This document shows positions 24,936-33,852 of a stretch of DNA of 57,755 bases, in pieces. The notes below the pieces were generated by a model. The model worked only from the letters and a program-made list of their open reading frames with translations, did no database searches and was not told the origin of the DNA. Positions within the stretch are counted from its first letter, which is position 1. Each line of letters starts with the position of its first letter. Location: assembly GCA_964388575.1 (NCBI GenBank), contig CAYMAZ010000020.1:1-57755 (forward strand), in the 5' to 3' direction. Source of the stretch: CAYMAZ01 sp964388575 (GTDB taxonomy: Bacteria > Bacteroidota > Bacteroidia > Bacteroidales > DTU049). The position numbers and the translations under genes are program-made.

Positions 24936-25232
24936 GAATTTTTATTTTTTCCTGTCCGGCAAGTTCGCTTCACTCAGATTCAGCACATGTGCTGCATCGC
25001 TTAGAGGGCTCTAATTTGTTTTTTGGATTCATGTTTCACATTCTGCAAATATTGGAATTATGTGCCTCGACAGCACACGATGTCCCACAATAGCAAAATA
25101 TTGGTAAAACCAAACCTTCAAAATGTCTTTATGCCGTCAGGTATAATATATCGAATGTGCATAAAGCAAATCAAATTCTGTCTTTTCGGAAATTCGGTTT
25201 TTGGATGAAAAATTCAGATAAATTATCGCCTT
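24936..25232. other. Gene-free interval between RHS remnants and sucD
   Basis: No gene is supported in this stretch of about 300 nt. It contains a perfect 14-nt palindrome CAGCACATGTGCTG (24981-24994) and a segment TTTATGCCGTCAGGTATAAT near 25128 that recalls the REP-like units at 23588, but with a degenerate right arm. I see no protein resemblance in any frame. It is probably the decayed end of the RHS region and the 3' untranslated part of sucD. Confidence 0.5.
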
Positions 25233-26102
25233 TTATCCAATCAGCTCTTTGAGTTTTTTTCCAAGATCGGCAGGAGAGTCAACAACATGAAGACCACATT
25301 CCCTCAAAATTTCCTTTTTTGCCTGAGCCGTATCATTGGCTGAGCTGATGATTGCTCCTGCGTGACCCATTGTGCGTCCTTTTGGAGCCGTTGCTCCGGC
25401 AATAAATGAGACCACAGGTTTTTTGCAGTTATCACGGATCCAGTACGCAGCATCGGTTTCCATACTTCCGCCGATTTCACCGATCATGATCATGGCATGG
25501 GTGTCACGGTCATCGTTAAACATTTGTACTGCATCAAGCATTGTTGTTCCGATGATCGGATCACCACCAATCCCGATCATTGTCGACTGTCCATACCCTT
25601 CTTTTGTAACCTGATCAACTGCTTCGTAGGAAAGAGTTCCAGAGCGGCTGACAATACCCACATGTCCCGGTTTGTGAATAAACCCCGGCATGATGCCCAG
25701 TTTACACTCTCCGGGAGTTATAATTCCCGGACAATTTGGCCCGATTAACCGGGAGGTTTTATCCTTCAGAAACAGGTTCACCTTCACCATGTCCTGCGTT
25801 GGTATGCCCTCAGAAATGGCAACAATAACTTCAATCCCCGCTTCGGCTGCTTCCATAATGGCATCAGCAGCAAACGGAGCAGGCACAAAAATGATGGATA
25901 CATTGGCACCGGTTGTTTTTCGGGCTTCTTCAACAGTATTGAATACAGGCCGACCCAGATGTGTCTTTCCGCCTTTGCCAGGTGTCACACCACCGACAAC
26001 ATTTGTTCCGTATTCGATCATTTGTTCTGAATGAAACGTGGCTTCACCTCCGGTAAAACCCTGTACGATGACTTTTGAATGTTTGTTTACAAGTATACTC
26101 AT
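25233..26102 (-). CDS. sucD: Succinyl-CoA synthetase subunit alpha
   Basis: This 289-aa protein is the alpha subunit of ADP- or GDP-forming succinate-CoA ligase, which makes succinate and a nucleoside triphosphate from succinyl-CoA in the TCA cycle. The CoA-binding Rossmann domain shows VIVQGFTGGEATFHSEQMIE and the ligase domain GPNCPGIITPGECKLGIMPG. The phosphorylated histidine is H247 in KGRTMGHAGAIIS. The length is normal. The beta-subunit gene sucC is not adjacent. It lies 26 nt downstream of a SpoIID-like gene on the same strand, so it may be transcribed from that promoter. The gene faces the RHS remnants, whose decay does not affect it. Confidence 0.97.
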   Translation of the reverse strand: MSILVNKHSKVIVQGFTGGEATFHSEQMIEYGTNVVGGVTPGKGGKTHLGRPVFNTVEEARKTTGANVSIIFVPAPFAADAIMEAAEAGIEVIVAISEGIPTQDMVKVNLFLKDKTSRLIGPNCPGIITPGECKLGIMPGFIHKPGHVGIVSRSGTLSYEAVDQVTKEGYGQSTMIGIGGDPIIGTTMLDAVQMFNDDRDTHAMIMIGEIGGSMETDAAYWIRDNCKKPVVSFIAGATAPKGRTMGHAGAIISSANDTAQAKKEILRECGLHVVDSPADLGKKLKELIG

Positions 26103-26128
26103 GAGAATTTGATTTACAAATAAATGCC

Positions 26129-27313
26129 TTAATAGTTATAGTTAATGAAGAAATAATCAAGTTTGTCAAAACTTACAATTTGAACATTTTTATAATAGTA
26201 ATGGATAACATCTTCATAGTTGTATCCAAGCTGGATCATACGTATGGCACCTTCCTGACTCATTCCAACACCATGTCCGTATCCTCGGCCATCAAGAAGA
26301 ACTTCGTCACCCATGTGAATGACACTGAAAAATGTTGATCTGAGATTCAGATCTCTGCGAATGTCTTTTAAATGGATATCTCCCGGGAAATAAACAAGTC
26401 GTTTTTCCTGTTTGAAATTTAAACATTTATTTCTCATCAGTGTATCTTCAATAGGATAATTATATGTTTTCTTCAGGAAATTCAGCCATTCGCTGGTGAG
26501 CATTTTTTTTTCCCATGTTGCATTTTTTCCACTCAGACTGAATGTGTCAGGAACAGATTTTAGGTATGGCGTTGCAATTGTCCATACATCCTCACTGTTC
26601 ATTGTCTGTCCGCCACTGTTGCTATGAAACGCAGCTGAAATCATCTTTCCACTTTCATCAATAAGGACTTTTCCAGCAGTTTGTGAAGCTGACATCAAAA
26701 TGTAGCTTACTTTACAACGGCTTTTATATACCTGGCAATGTACATCATCACACAAATGAAATCCCTCATTCCAGTGTTTTCTCACATTTGCCAAAGCATA
26801 CGTTCTACATGTAATGGCCTGAACCAGAAAAAAGTCCGTATCCTTTGTACTTCCGCCGCCTTCAGATTCAACAACACCTGCAACATAGTGTTCAAGCTCT
26901 ACATTGTTGATAATAAGCAGATTGTTCTTTTCTGCTTTAAAAACCAGATTGTCATCGTAAATCCTTTTGGCATATGATGGTTTCGTGGGTTCAATTTCAA
27001 ATGTGTTCAGAAAACCAACACCTGTGATCTTAATAGCAGGAGAGGAGGCTATCAGCTGATTGTTCTGATACACCTCTACCTTTGAGTCATTTGCCCTAAT
27101 TGAAACAACAGCATTCTTGTACAACTCAATTGCTTTTTCATCATTTTTTCTGAGTTCGTACTTACCAGAAAAAACCTTGACATTTGCCTGTTGAATCTGA
27201 ACAGTTGAATATATCCTGACATCCAGAAAAACCATTTGAGCATTGAGACCCTGTATGATCTGGCAAATAAAAATAATAAAAAAAATAACCTGCTTTTGTA
27301 ACATCCAACTCAT
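26129..27313 (-). CDS. SpoIID/LytB-domain secreted protein
   Basis: This 394-aa protein has an N-terminal signal sequence (hydrophobic residues about 5-24, ending GLNAQ) and a SpoIID domain. Key pieces are LEHYVAGVVESEGG near residue 140, which carries the glutamate used by SpoIID lytic transglycosylases, AFHSNSGGQTMNSEDVW in the middle, and GRGYGHGVGMSQEGAIRM near the C-terminus. In Bacillus SpoIID remodels peptidoglycan during engulfment. Bacteroidota do not sporulate, so here it would be an envelope-acting glycan-cleaving enzyme. A TAnnTTTG promoter lies upstream at 27393, and sucD follows 26 nt after its stop. Confidence 0.88.
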   Translation of the reverse strand: MSWMLQKQVIFFIIFICQIIQGLNAQMVFLDVRIYSTVQIQQANVKVFSGKYELRKNDEKAIELYKNAVVSIRANDSKVEVYQNNQLIASSPAIKITGVGFLNTFEIEPTKPSYAKRIYDDNLVFKAEKNNLLIINNVELEHYVAGVVESEGGGSTKDTDFFLVQAITCRTYALANVRKHWNEGFHLCDDVHCQVYKSRCKVSYILMSASQTAGKVLIDESGKMISAAFHSNSGGQTMNSEDVWTIATPYLKSVPDTFSLSGKNATWEKKMLTSEWLNFLKKTYNYPIEDTLMRNKCLNFKQEKRLVYFPGDIHLKDIRRDLNLRSTFFSVIHMGDEVLLDGRGYGHGVGMSQEGAIRMIQLGYNYEDVIHYYYKNVQIVSFDKLDYFFINYNY

Positions 27314-27392
27314 TAACTTATGTATTTAAAAAATCCCTTTGACGTTTGTTCGCTCAGGATAGATTAAAAAGATTGAAAAATATTTTAAATTG

Positions 27393-27426
27393 CAAATATA
27401 ATACATTTTGTTTCTGCATATTTCAA
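27393..27426 (-). promoter_or_regulatory. Bacteroidota promoter for the SpoIID-like gene
   Basis: On the minus strand the -7 box TATATTTG is at 27400-27393 and a TTG -33 element at 27426-27424, with a 23-nt spacer. The leader to the ATG at 27313 would be about 75 nt. It faces the promoter of the divergent DUF748 gene. Confidence 0.6.
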
Positions 27427-27460
27427 GTGAGCGAATAACTTGTAAGTCTTCTTTTATTCA

Positions 27461-27494
27461 TTGCAGCGAAACATGATATTTTTTTATATCTTCG
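27461..27494 (+). promoter_or_regulatory. Bacteroidota promoter for the DUF748 gene
   Basis: TTG at 27461-27463 and TATCTTCG at 27487-27494 resemble the TTG / TAnnTTTG pair, with one mismatch in the -7 box and a 23-nt spacer. Transcription would start near 27500, about 20 nt before the chosen ATG at 27521, which supports that start over 27461. Confidence 0.5.
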
Positions 27495-27520
27495 CAGTAA
27501 AACAAAAAAACTTCGGGATC

Positions 27521-29716
27521 ATGAAATTCAGACTTCCTGGCAGATTAAAACGCTGGCACAAAATCCTTGGTGCAATCATTCTTTTTTTTATAATCATTCT
27601 TGCTTTTCTCCCTTTAATTGTTAAAAATTATGTGGTCAGAAATTCAGAAGACCTGATCGGGAGAAAAATAGAACTGTCTGCTCTGAAGGTGAATTATTTC
27701 AGATGGAGTGTGACATTAAAAGAGTTTGCAATGTTTGAAAAAAATGGTGTGGATACATTTGTGAAATTTGACGAATTATATGTCAATTTTCAACCATGGA
27801 ATCTGCTCAAACAAGAATATGCATTTTCTGCAATCACTCTTGACAATCCGGATGTGTATCTCACTTATACTGAACAGGGGTTTAACTTTGATGACTTTCT
27901 TGAAAGTTCTGATTCGGCAGACACCGAAGAGCCTGAAGAAGAATCAGAAGACGTGGTCAGATATCTTGTCAGAAACCTTAATATCAGTGGAGGAAATATT
28001 GTATATGCTGATAGTATAAGCGACAATGTCACAGAACTGAAGCAGCTAAATGTTAAAGTCCCGGAGATCTCCTGGAATAACAGCAAGTCTGAGCTTGGTG
28101 TTGATTTCATCATCGGAGACCATGGCTCTGTTTCACTTGGCGGATCAGTCAATCAGGCTGAAGGTAATTATTTGGTCAATGTCGTTACTAAGAACATTGA
28201 TTTGTCAGCGTTCAAAGGATATATGAAACCCTATCTGGACATTGCTGACATGAAAGGTTCCCTGTATACTGATATTGTTCTGAAAGGAGAGATTGATAAT
28301 CCGCTAAACATCAAAGTGTTCGGAGATACGGAAATTGAGAATTTTGAAATGACTGATCCGCAGAACCTGCATTTTCTTTCATTTGATAACATTGCAATGA
28401 AACTTGATTCACTTGATCTTGGAAAAGAATCATATATCATCCGCTCTGTAAACGTTGATAAATTAAAAATTTCTGCTGTTCTTGATAGGGAAACCACGAA
28501 TATTGACATGGTTTTAGCACCGTATTATGCTGATACACTGGATGCAGAACCGGATTCACTGGATAATGATTCCACAGAATTGTACTATATGATACATGAA
28601 GTCAATGTCAATGAGGGTGTATTTCATTTTACGGACAAGACGTTAAACCGACCTTTCTTTTATGATATAACCAATCTGAATGTAACTTTGGGAAATTTAA
28701 GTGATACATCTTCAGCTCATTGTGATTTTGATATGATCCTGAATCAAACAGGTACATTTGCAGGAAATATGCTTTTCGATATGAAAACAATGGAAAATAT
28801 AAGTTTTGAAGGAAATTTTAGTAATTTGAATATGGTTGCATTTTCTCCATACTTTGAATATTTTCTTGCCCGGCCTGTAACAAGAGGGCTGTTTAATTAT
28901 AAACTCGTTTTGTCCATGTCACCGACGGTGTTAAGAAACAACAATGACATCCGAATTGTAAATTTTGAAGTCGGGAAAAAAACCAAAGATACAACTGCTT
29001 ATAAAGTTCCGGTTGGAATGGCTTTATACATTCTCAAAGACAGAAACAACACCATCAGCTTCAAACTGCCTGTTTCAGGAAATCCATCTCAACCTGAATT
29101 CAGTTTGCGTAGAATTATCTGGCAAACCCTTGAAGAATTTCTGATCAAAACAGCTACGATGCCTTTTAAAGCCTTCGGAAATCTTCTCGGAAGTGAAAAC
29201 CCGGAAAATTTCAGACAGCTTCAGTTTGGATTTCTGCAGGAAACCTTGACAGCAGAACAACATCAGTTTCTTGATAAGATTGCAGTGGTGATGCTTGCCA
29301 AACCAGAACTGAAATTTACATATACTCAGACAACAGATCCGAAGTTGGAACAGAATATGCTTGCTGTTCTTGAAGCAAAAATGATGTTTCTGAGAAGTTT
29401 GCCACAATCTGATTCTCTGAAACTGAAAGAAATTGCAGTTCATATGAATGATGATGAGACTGATTTTCTTGAGTTTCTTGGTGTTCAGGACCCGGACAAA
29501 GAAATGATTGCTGAGTTGTCTATGCAGAAGGCAGGAAAGCAATATGTGGAAGAAAATTTCACTCAGTTATTGAAAAACCGTGAACAGGCTGTAAAAAATT
29601 ATCTGATCTCAAAAGGAATTTCTGAAAATACAATGGTTTTTGAAACAGCAGATTTCAGGAACCTTCCCGATGACCTTAAAAAACCAATGTTTGTCATTGA
29701 TGTATCGATGCCATGA
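27521..29716 (+). CDS. DUF748 (AsmA-like) envelope protein
   Basis: This 731-aa protein belongs to the DUF748/AsmA-like superfamily, thought to move or organise lipids between the inner and outer membranes. One transmembrane helix lies near residues 18-38 (ILGAIILFFIIILAFLPLIV), after which the chain is beta-strand rich and repetitive. AsmA-type phrases are LKEFAMFEKNGVDTFVKFDE near residue 70, NISGGNIVYADS near residue 155 and the C-terminal LKNREQAVKNYLISKGI. I start at 27521 because the residues before that are not conserved and the probable promoter lies between 27461 and 27500. It is transcribed away from the SpoIID-like gene and converges with lpxB, 18 nt apart at the stop codons. Confidence 0.85.
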   Translation: MKFRLPGRLKRWHKILGAIILFFIIILAFLPLIVKNYVVRNSEDLIGRKIELSALKVNYFRWSVTLKEFAMFEKNGVDTFVKFDELYVNFQPWNLLKQEYAFSAITLDNPDVYLTYTEQGFNFDDFLESSDSADTEEPEEESEDVVRYLVRNLNISGGNIVYADSISDNVTELKQLNVKVPEISWNNSKSELGVDFIIGDHGSVSLGGSVNQAEGNYLVNVVTKNIDLSAFKGYMKPYLDIADMKGSLYTDIVLKGEIDNPLNIKVFGDTEIENFEMTDPQNLHFLSFDNIAMKLDSLDLGKESYIIRSVNVDKLKISAVLDRETTNIDMVLAPYYADTLDAEPDSLDNDSTELYYMIHEVNVNEGVFHFTDKTLNRPFFYDITNLNVTLGNLSDTSSAHCDFDMILNQTGTFAGNMLFDMKTMENISFEGNFSNLNMVAFSPYFEYFLARPVTRGLFNYKLVLSMSPTVLRNNNDIRIVNFEVGKKTKDTTAYKVPVGMALYILKDRNNTISFKLPVSGNPSQPEFSLRRIIWQTLEEFLIKTATMPFKAFGNLLGSENPENFRQLQFGFLQETLTAEQHQFLDKIAVVMLAKPELKFTYTQTTDPKLEQNMLAVLEAKMMFLRSLPQSDSLKLKEIAVHMNDDETDFLEFLGVQDPDKEMIAELSMQKAGKQYVEENFTQLLKNREQAVKNYLISKGISENTMVFETADFRNLPDDLKKPMFVIDVSMP

Positions 29717-29734
29717 TGCAGAGCCAGACTTATG

Positions 29735-30823
29735 TTAACCTGTTTTCAGAAAGTTATAAATGATCCTTGCTGCTCTTGCTGATGCTGCTTGTTCTCCGAG
29801 TTTTTGTCTCAATTCATGATAATCCTCAAAAATCGTCTGTCTGGTTTTTTCTGAATTCACCAGTTTGTGCAGTTCTGCGGACAAATTTTCTTCATTCATT
29901 TCATGCTGAATTAATTCCCTGACAACGGGTTTATTCATGATGAGATTGACCAGGGAGATATAGCTGACCTTGATCAATCTTTTTGCAATATGGTAGGAAA
30001 GCAGGCTGCCCTTATAACAAACCACAAGAGGGACATTGCACAGTGCAGTTTCAAGTGTGGCAGTGCCGCTTGTAACAATTGCAGCCCTTGAGCAGGCAAG
30101 GAGAGTGTAGAGACTGTCATACTCAATCCTCACAGGAGCTGCGGAGTATTTTTCATAAAATTTTCTTTCAATGGTACTTACACCTGCAATAACAAATTCA
30201 TATTCAGGAAATTTGCTGACCATTATTGTCATGACAGGAAGCATATTCCTGATCTCCTGTTTTCTGCTTCCGGGCAGAAGTGTGATCAGATTTTTTTCAC
30301 CGGACACATTGTGTTGGTTGTTTTGCAACACATCAAGAAGCGGATGCCCAACATAATCCACATGCATGTTGTACTTCCTGTAAAACTCCTGTTCAAAGGG
30401 CAGAATTGAGATCAACTTATCAACAGATTGCCTGATCGTATGAATTCTTGAGCTTTTCCATGCCCAAATTTGTGGAGAGATGTAGTAAATATTTTTAAAA
30501 TTGTGTTCCTTTGCCCATTTTGCAATTCTGAGATTAAACCCCGGGAAGTCAATAAATATGATCACATCAGGGTTAAATGATAGAATGTCGGACTTACAAA
30601 ACCGAAAATTTGAAAGAATCTTTCTCAGATGAACAGCAACTTCTATAAAGCCCATGAAATTGTGATCTCTGTAATGTCTGACAATTTGAGCACCTGCTTC
30701 TTTCATCCTGTCGCCGCCCCAGGCCCTGATATGGGCATCAACATCAATTTTTCTGATTTCCCTGATCAGATTACTTCCGTGCAAATCGCCGGATGCTTCA
30801 CCTGCAATGATATAGTATTTCAT
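29735..30823 (-). CDS. lpxB: Lipid-A-disaccharide synthase
   Basis: This 362-aa GT-B enzyme (family GT19) joins UDP-2,3-diacylglucosamine with lipid X to form the lipid A disaccharide at the inner membrane. The start at 30823 gives MKYYIIAGEASGDLHGSNLI, with the diagnostic GEASGD at residues 8-13. Other signatures are VIFIDFPGFNLRIAKWAKE and YYISPQIWAWKSSRIHTIRQ, and LLPGSRKQEIRNMLPV near the middle. A longer frame up to 30856 adds no conserved residues. It lies 7 nt after the stop of a small membrane protein gene that overlaps surE, so the three appear to form one operon. Confidence 0.95.
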   Translation of the reverse strand: MKYYIIAGEASGDLHGSNLIREIRKIDVDAHIRAWGGDRMKEAGAQIVRHYRDHNFMGFIEVAVHLRKILSNFRFCKSDILSFNPDVIIFIDFPGFNLRIAKWAKEHNFKNIYYISPQIWAWKSSRIHTIRQSVDKLISILPFEQEFYRKYNMHVDYVGHPLLDVLQNNQHNVSGEKNLITLLPGSRKQEIRNMLPVMTIMVSKFPEYEFVIAGVSTIERKFYEKYSAAPVRIEYDSLYTLLACSRAAIVTSGTATLETALCNVPLVVCYKGSLLSYHIAKRLIKVSYISLVNLIMNKPVVRELIQHEMNEENLSAELHKLVNSEKTRQTIFEDYHELRQKLGEQAASARAARIIYNFLKTG

Positions 30824-30830
30824 AGTAATA

Positions 30831-31115
30831 TCAGAGGTATATTGCAAAATACACAATTGCCAGGATCATGGTAGCAAGCAGAATCCCCCTTCCTGTAAAA
30901 TCAAATTTCAGTTTCAGAAGGTAATACCGCATTGTGGCAAGATTGGTAAAAATAGCAATGAGCTGCAGGGTTGACATCTTAATAACCGGACCGTTGGCAT
31001 TGCTGAACGGAATGATTATAATGAGATACAAAATTCCAAAAACGACAGCGGGAACGATGATACCGAGAAGAACCCCGAACAGCATTTTATCCTGCTGAAA
31101 AAATCTGCGGATCAT
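30831..31115 (-). CDS. Small membrane protein between surE and lpxB
   Basis: This 94-aa protein has about three transmembrane segments (near residues 12-36, 45-65 and 75-93) and a basic N-terminus (MIRRFFQQDK). I do not recognise a named family. Small membrane proteins in this position between surE and lpxB are common in Bacteroidota, as far as I remember, which argues for a conserved though unnamed envelope role. The start overlaps the surE stop by 4 nt and the gene ends 7 nt before the lpxB start, so translation is probably coupled. It may help to localise or regulate lipid A synthesis; that is speculation. Confidence 0.78.
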   Translation of the reverse strand: MIRRFFQQDKMLFGVLLGIIVPAVVFGILYLIIIIPFSNANGPVIKMSTLQLIAIFTNLATMRYYLLKLKFDFTGRGILLATMILAIVYFAIYL

Positions 31116-31876
31116 ATTTCAATTGTGTTTTTAAGTTCTTCAATTGTGTGGTGGGCAGTAATATCAGGCTTTACAGGCACAACTGTTGCATACCCGTTTT
31201 TTATGGCCCATATGTCAGAGTCTTCTGCATGTTCAAGTGGAATAAAGGTTCCTTTCAGCCAGTAGTAGGGCGTGTTATGTGAATCAAAACGTTCCTCAAA
31301 TTCTTCTTTCCAGTATGCATGTCCCATTCGGCAAACCTTTAATCCTTTTGATGGATTGTAATTCTTCGGAAAGTTAACGTTAAGGCATGTTCTTTCAGGC
31401 AATCCATTAAGTAGGACACTTGAGATAATTGCTTCAATGTCCCGATCAAGAATGCTCAGGTCAAAATCATGACGTTCTTCAAAAGTGGAAAATCCCAATG
31501 AAGGAATCTGCAGCATACAGCCTTCTAGAACCGCAGCCATAGTGCCTGAATAGAAGACATTTACTGAAGAATTTGCCCCATGATTGATACCGCTCAGCAG
31601 CAGATCAGGTTTCCTGTCAAGAAGACTGTGCATGGCCAGTTTGACACAATCCACAGGTGTACCATTGCTGGTATGGATCTCCAGATGTTCATTATTTAAA
31701 ATTAATTTTCTTCTTAAAGGCATGTTGATTGTTACAGCATGACTTTGCCCAGATCTTCCTGAATCGGGGCAAACAACCACGACTTTACCAAATTTCAGTG
31801 CTATTTCTGTTAGTTTTTTGATCCCGGGCGCATCAACACCATCATCATTTGTAACCAGTATAAGTCTTTCAGTCAT
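31112..31876 (-). CDS. surE: 5'/3'-nucleotidase SurE
   Basis: This 254-aa metal-dependent phosphatase hydrolyses nucleoside 5'- and 3'-monophosphates and sometimes short polyphosphate. The metal site is evident: LVTNDDG with D11 and D12, the serine in GRSGQSHAVT near residue 42, and the asparagine region SGINHGANSSVNVFYSGTM near residue 97. It begins at 31876 with MTERLILVTNDDG, the usual first strand, and is of normal length. Its stop overlaps the start of the small membrane protein, which precedes lpxB. SurE next to lipid A genes is frequent in Bacteroidota. No sequence anomaly was noticed. Confidence 0.95.
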   Translation of the reverse strand: MTERLILVTNDDGVDAPGIKKLTEIALKFGKVVVVCPDSGRSGQSHAVTINMPLRRKLILNNEHLEIHTSNGTPVDCVKLAMHSLLDRKPDLLLSGINHGANSSVNVFYSGTMAAVLEGCMLQIPSLGFSTFEERHDFDLSILDRDIEAIISSVLLNGLPERTCLNVNFPKNYNPSKGLKVCRMGHAYWKEEFEERFDSHNTPYYWLKGTFIPLEHAEDSDIWAIKNGYATVVPVKPDITAHHTIEELKNTIEI

Positions 31877-31946
31877 TTGTTATTTGTAAATTCTAGATAT
31901 TTTAAGTTAATGAATTATTTGGATTGTGTATGTGAAACCAACAGAT

Positions 31947-32606
31947 TTAGTCAACAGCTTTGAATTTCTTTTCAAGAGTTTCTATTTTGCTTTTAGAATT
32001 CTTGATGTCATTGGAATAGGACTCAATTGTTTTCTGATTGTCACTGATTACTTTTTCATTGCTTTCAATCTGTTTTTTCATTTTCTCATTGCTTTTTTGA
32101 CGTTTGCTGTTATCTTTTTCAAGTTTTTCCATTTTCTTTTCAAGACCTGTCATTATTTTCTTTTCAGCAGCGATGGAAGATTGCACATTTTGTCTGGCAA
32201 CTTCTACGGCAAAATCATAGACCATTTTTTCAGCAACGATGTACTGAGATTCATGACTTCTAGAGCTCAGAAAAGCTCCACCCAGATCAAATGCAACAAT
32301 GAGTTTGACATCATTTTTTTTCTGTTCTGTGATTGCATAGATATCAATCGTATTTGAAGAAATTTGAGGCAGAATGGCATCATCAGCAAAGATCTCCTTT
32401 TTACTTTTCACAGAAGCTTTGTTCTTTTTCATCAGTGCAGCCCATTCTTTGGCGACCAGCTTTCTATTTGATTCGGGAATCCAGACAACCAGTGAATTGT
32501 TATTGCCACCGGCAATGTTTTCCACTGATTCTTCAACTTTTGTTTTCTGTGAAAACAACGGTTGTGACAGAAATAATACCAAAAAAATATAAGTTAATGT
32601 TCTCAT
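31947..32606 (-). CDS. Secreted coiled-coil protein, unknown function
   Basis: This 219-aa protein begins with a signal peptide (MRTLTYIFLVLFLSQPLFSQ, predicted cleavage after the final SQ). The middle contains SLVVWIPESNRKLVAKEW and a region LIVAFDLGGAFLSSRSHESQ; the last 80 residues are a charged heptad-rich coiled coil of Lys, Glu, Ser and Asn (from about residue 140 to the end). I know no domain for it. It is probably periplasmic or an outer-membrane-associated protein. The gene lies alone between surE and the PF04020 gene, with a likely -7 box at 32632. Function remains open. Confidence 0.72.
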   Translation of the reverse strand: MRTLTYIFLVLFLSQPLFSQKTKVEESVENIAGGNNNSLVVWIPESNRKLVAKEWAALMKKNKASVKSKKEIFADDAILPQISSNTIDIYAITEQKKNDVKLIVAFDLGGAFLSSRSHESQYIVAEKMVYDFAVEVARQNVQSSIAAEKKIMTGLEKKMEKLEKDNSKRQKSNEKMKKQIESNEKVISDNQKTIESYSNDIKNSKSKIETLEKKFKAVD

Positions 32607-32631
32607 AGCACAAAGAGTTTAATTGTTTTAA

Positions 32632-32639
32632 CAAAAATA
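32632..32639 (-). promoter_or_regulatory. Bacteroidota -7 box for the coiled-coil protein gene
   Basis: On the minus strand TATTTTTG fits TAnnTTTG and lies 25 nt upstream of the ATG at 32606. No clear -33 TTG is found at the usual distance, so only the -7 element is proposed. Confidence 0.42.
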
Positions 32640-32652
32640 CAACTTTTTCCGG

Positions 32653-33018
32653 TTAAAATGTTTGTTCGTCATCATTCTTTTTTCTCATACCTGGCAATTC
32701 CATCAAATAATTCAGTAGTGATACAATCAGACTCATCATAAATGCTACAAAAAAACCATCAATGGAAAAACCTCTGATCAGATAAGCTGCCAGCAGAAAA
32801 ATGATGGCATTAATAAAAAACAAAAATATCCCAAAAGTGAATATTGTGATCGGTATTGTCAGGATAATGAAGAATGGTTTAAAAAACACATTCAGAACCG
32901 AAACAACCAGGGCAACCCATATTGCTGTCGGGTAATTGATTACATGAACACCTGGAAGAAAAGTTGCCACCAGAAATATTGAAATTGAGTTGATGATGAG
33001 TTTAATTAAAAAATACAT
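32653..33018 (-). CDS. PF04020-family four-helix membrane protein
   Basis: This 121-aa protein contains four hydrophobic helices and the pattern LIKLIINSISIFLVATFLPG at the start, followed by VNVFFKPFFIILTIPI-type residues (VLNVFFKPFFIILTIP). This is the PF04020 family, formally called phage holin 4_2, of which most members are bacterial membrane proteins of unknown function and not phage lysis proteins. I choose the ATG at 33018 over an upstream TTG at 33042 because the latter lies inside dapD and is a weak codon. It follows dapD after a short gap on the same strand. No phage genes are near it. Confidence 0.8.
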   Translation of the reverse strand: MYFLIKLIINSISIFLVATFLPGVHVINYPTAIWVALVVSVLNVFFKPFFIILTIPITIFTFGIFLFFINAIIFLLAAYLIRGFSIDGFFVAFMMSLIVSLLNYLMELPGMRKKNDDEQTF

Positions 33019-33031
33019 ATCAGAATATTTA

Positions 33032-33850
33032 TTAAATGTCAATATTAAATTCTCTCAAAGTATCATTGAGTGAGGTTTTTAGATCAGTAGATTCTTTTCT
33101 TTTTCCGATAATAAGTGCACAACTGACGTTAAATTCCCCTGCGGGAAATTGTTTAATGTAGGAACCTGGAATTACTACTGATCTTGGAGGGATGTATCCT
33201 TTTATCTCAACAGGGGAATTGCCGGTAACATCAATAATTTTTGTTGAACCTGTGATCACAACATTTGCTCCGAGTACAGCTTCCTTTCCGATTCTTGCTC
33301 CTTCAACAACTATTGAGCGTGAGCCAATGAATGCTCCGTCTTCCACAATGACCGGTGCTGCCTGAACTGGTTCCAGAACACCTCCGATTCCAACACCACC
33401 GCTGAGATGGACATTTTTACCAATCTGTGCACATGATCCAACTGTTGCCCATGTGTCAACCATTGTCCCGCTGTCTACATAAGCTCCAATATTCACATAG
33501 GAAGGCATTAGAATAACACCGGGAGCTATGTATGAGCCATATCGTGCAACAGCATGAGGTACAACCCTGATCTGTTGTGTCGCAAAATCATTTTTTAATG
33601 GAATTTTATCATGAAACTCCAAAATGCCAGCGTATGTTGTCTCCATAGCCCGCATTGGAAAATAAAGTAAAACAGCCTTTTTGACCCAACTGTTCACAAT
33701 CCACCCATCGGCTTCTGGCTCTGCAACACGAATTTGCCCCTTGTCAAGAAGTTCAATCACTTCTGTGATCGCCTGCTGTACGTTTGGGTCCTTCAGCAGA
33801 TCCCTGTTTTCAAATGCATTTTCTACGAGTTCGACAATCTGATTATTCAT
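33032..33850 (-). CDS. dapD: Tetrahydrodipicolinate N-succinyltransferase
   Basis: This 272-aa enzyme transfers a succinyl group from succinyl-CoA to 2,3,4,5-tetrahydrodipicolinate in the succinylase branch of lysine and meso-diaminopimelate synthesis. It contains the left-handed beta-helix: GGVGIGGVLEPVQAAPVIVE and the hexapeptide runs IGSRSIVVEGARIGKEAVLG. The C-terminal part TSLNDTLREFNIDI and the GPIPPRSVVIPG-like loop (KGYIPPRSVVIPGSY) are typical for DapD. It is 2 nt after the stop of the M16 protease gene, so the two genes are probably cotranscribed. The length is normal for the Bacteroidota form. Confidence 0.95.
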   Translation of the reverse strand: MNNQIVELVENAFENRDLLKDPNVQQAITEVIELLDKGQIRVAEPEADGWIVNSWVKKAVLLYFPMRAMETTYAGILEFHDKIPLKNDFATQQIRVVPHAVARYGSYIAPGVILMPSYVNIGAYVDSGTMVDTWATVGSCAQIGKNVHLSGGVGIGGVLEPVQAAPVIVEDGAFIGSRSIVVEGARIGKEAVLGANVVITGSTKIIDVTGNSPVEIKGYIPPRSVVIPGSYIKQFPAGEFNVSCALIIGKRKESTDLKTSLNDTLREFNIDI

Positions 33851-33852
33851 CG

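Noticed and set aside
23206..25232. Active polymorphic-toxin RHS system with immunity gene
   Set aside because: The RHS pieces are in different frames, the core ends at a stop right after YNYCQ with no toxin tip, and no small immunity gene follows.
26129..27313. SpoIID as evidence for sporulation or a Firmicutes origin
   Set aside because: SpoIID/LytB-domain proteins are known in non-sporulating Bacteroidota; codon use and the flanking TAnnTTTG boxes agree with the rest of the window.
32653..33018. Phage holin suggesting a prophage
   Set aside because: The PF04020 name is historical; the gene is alone in a row with dapD and an M16 protease, and no phage structural or lysis genes are found.
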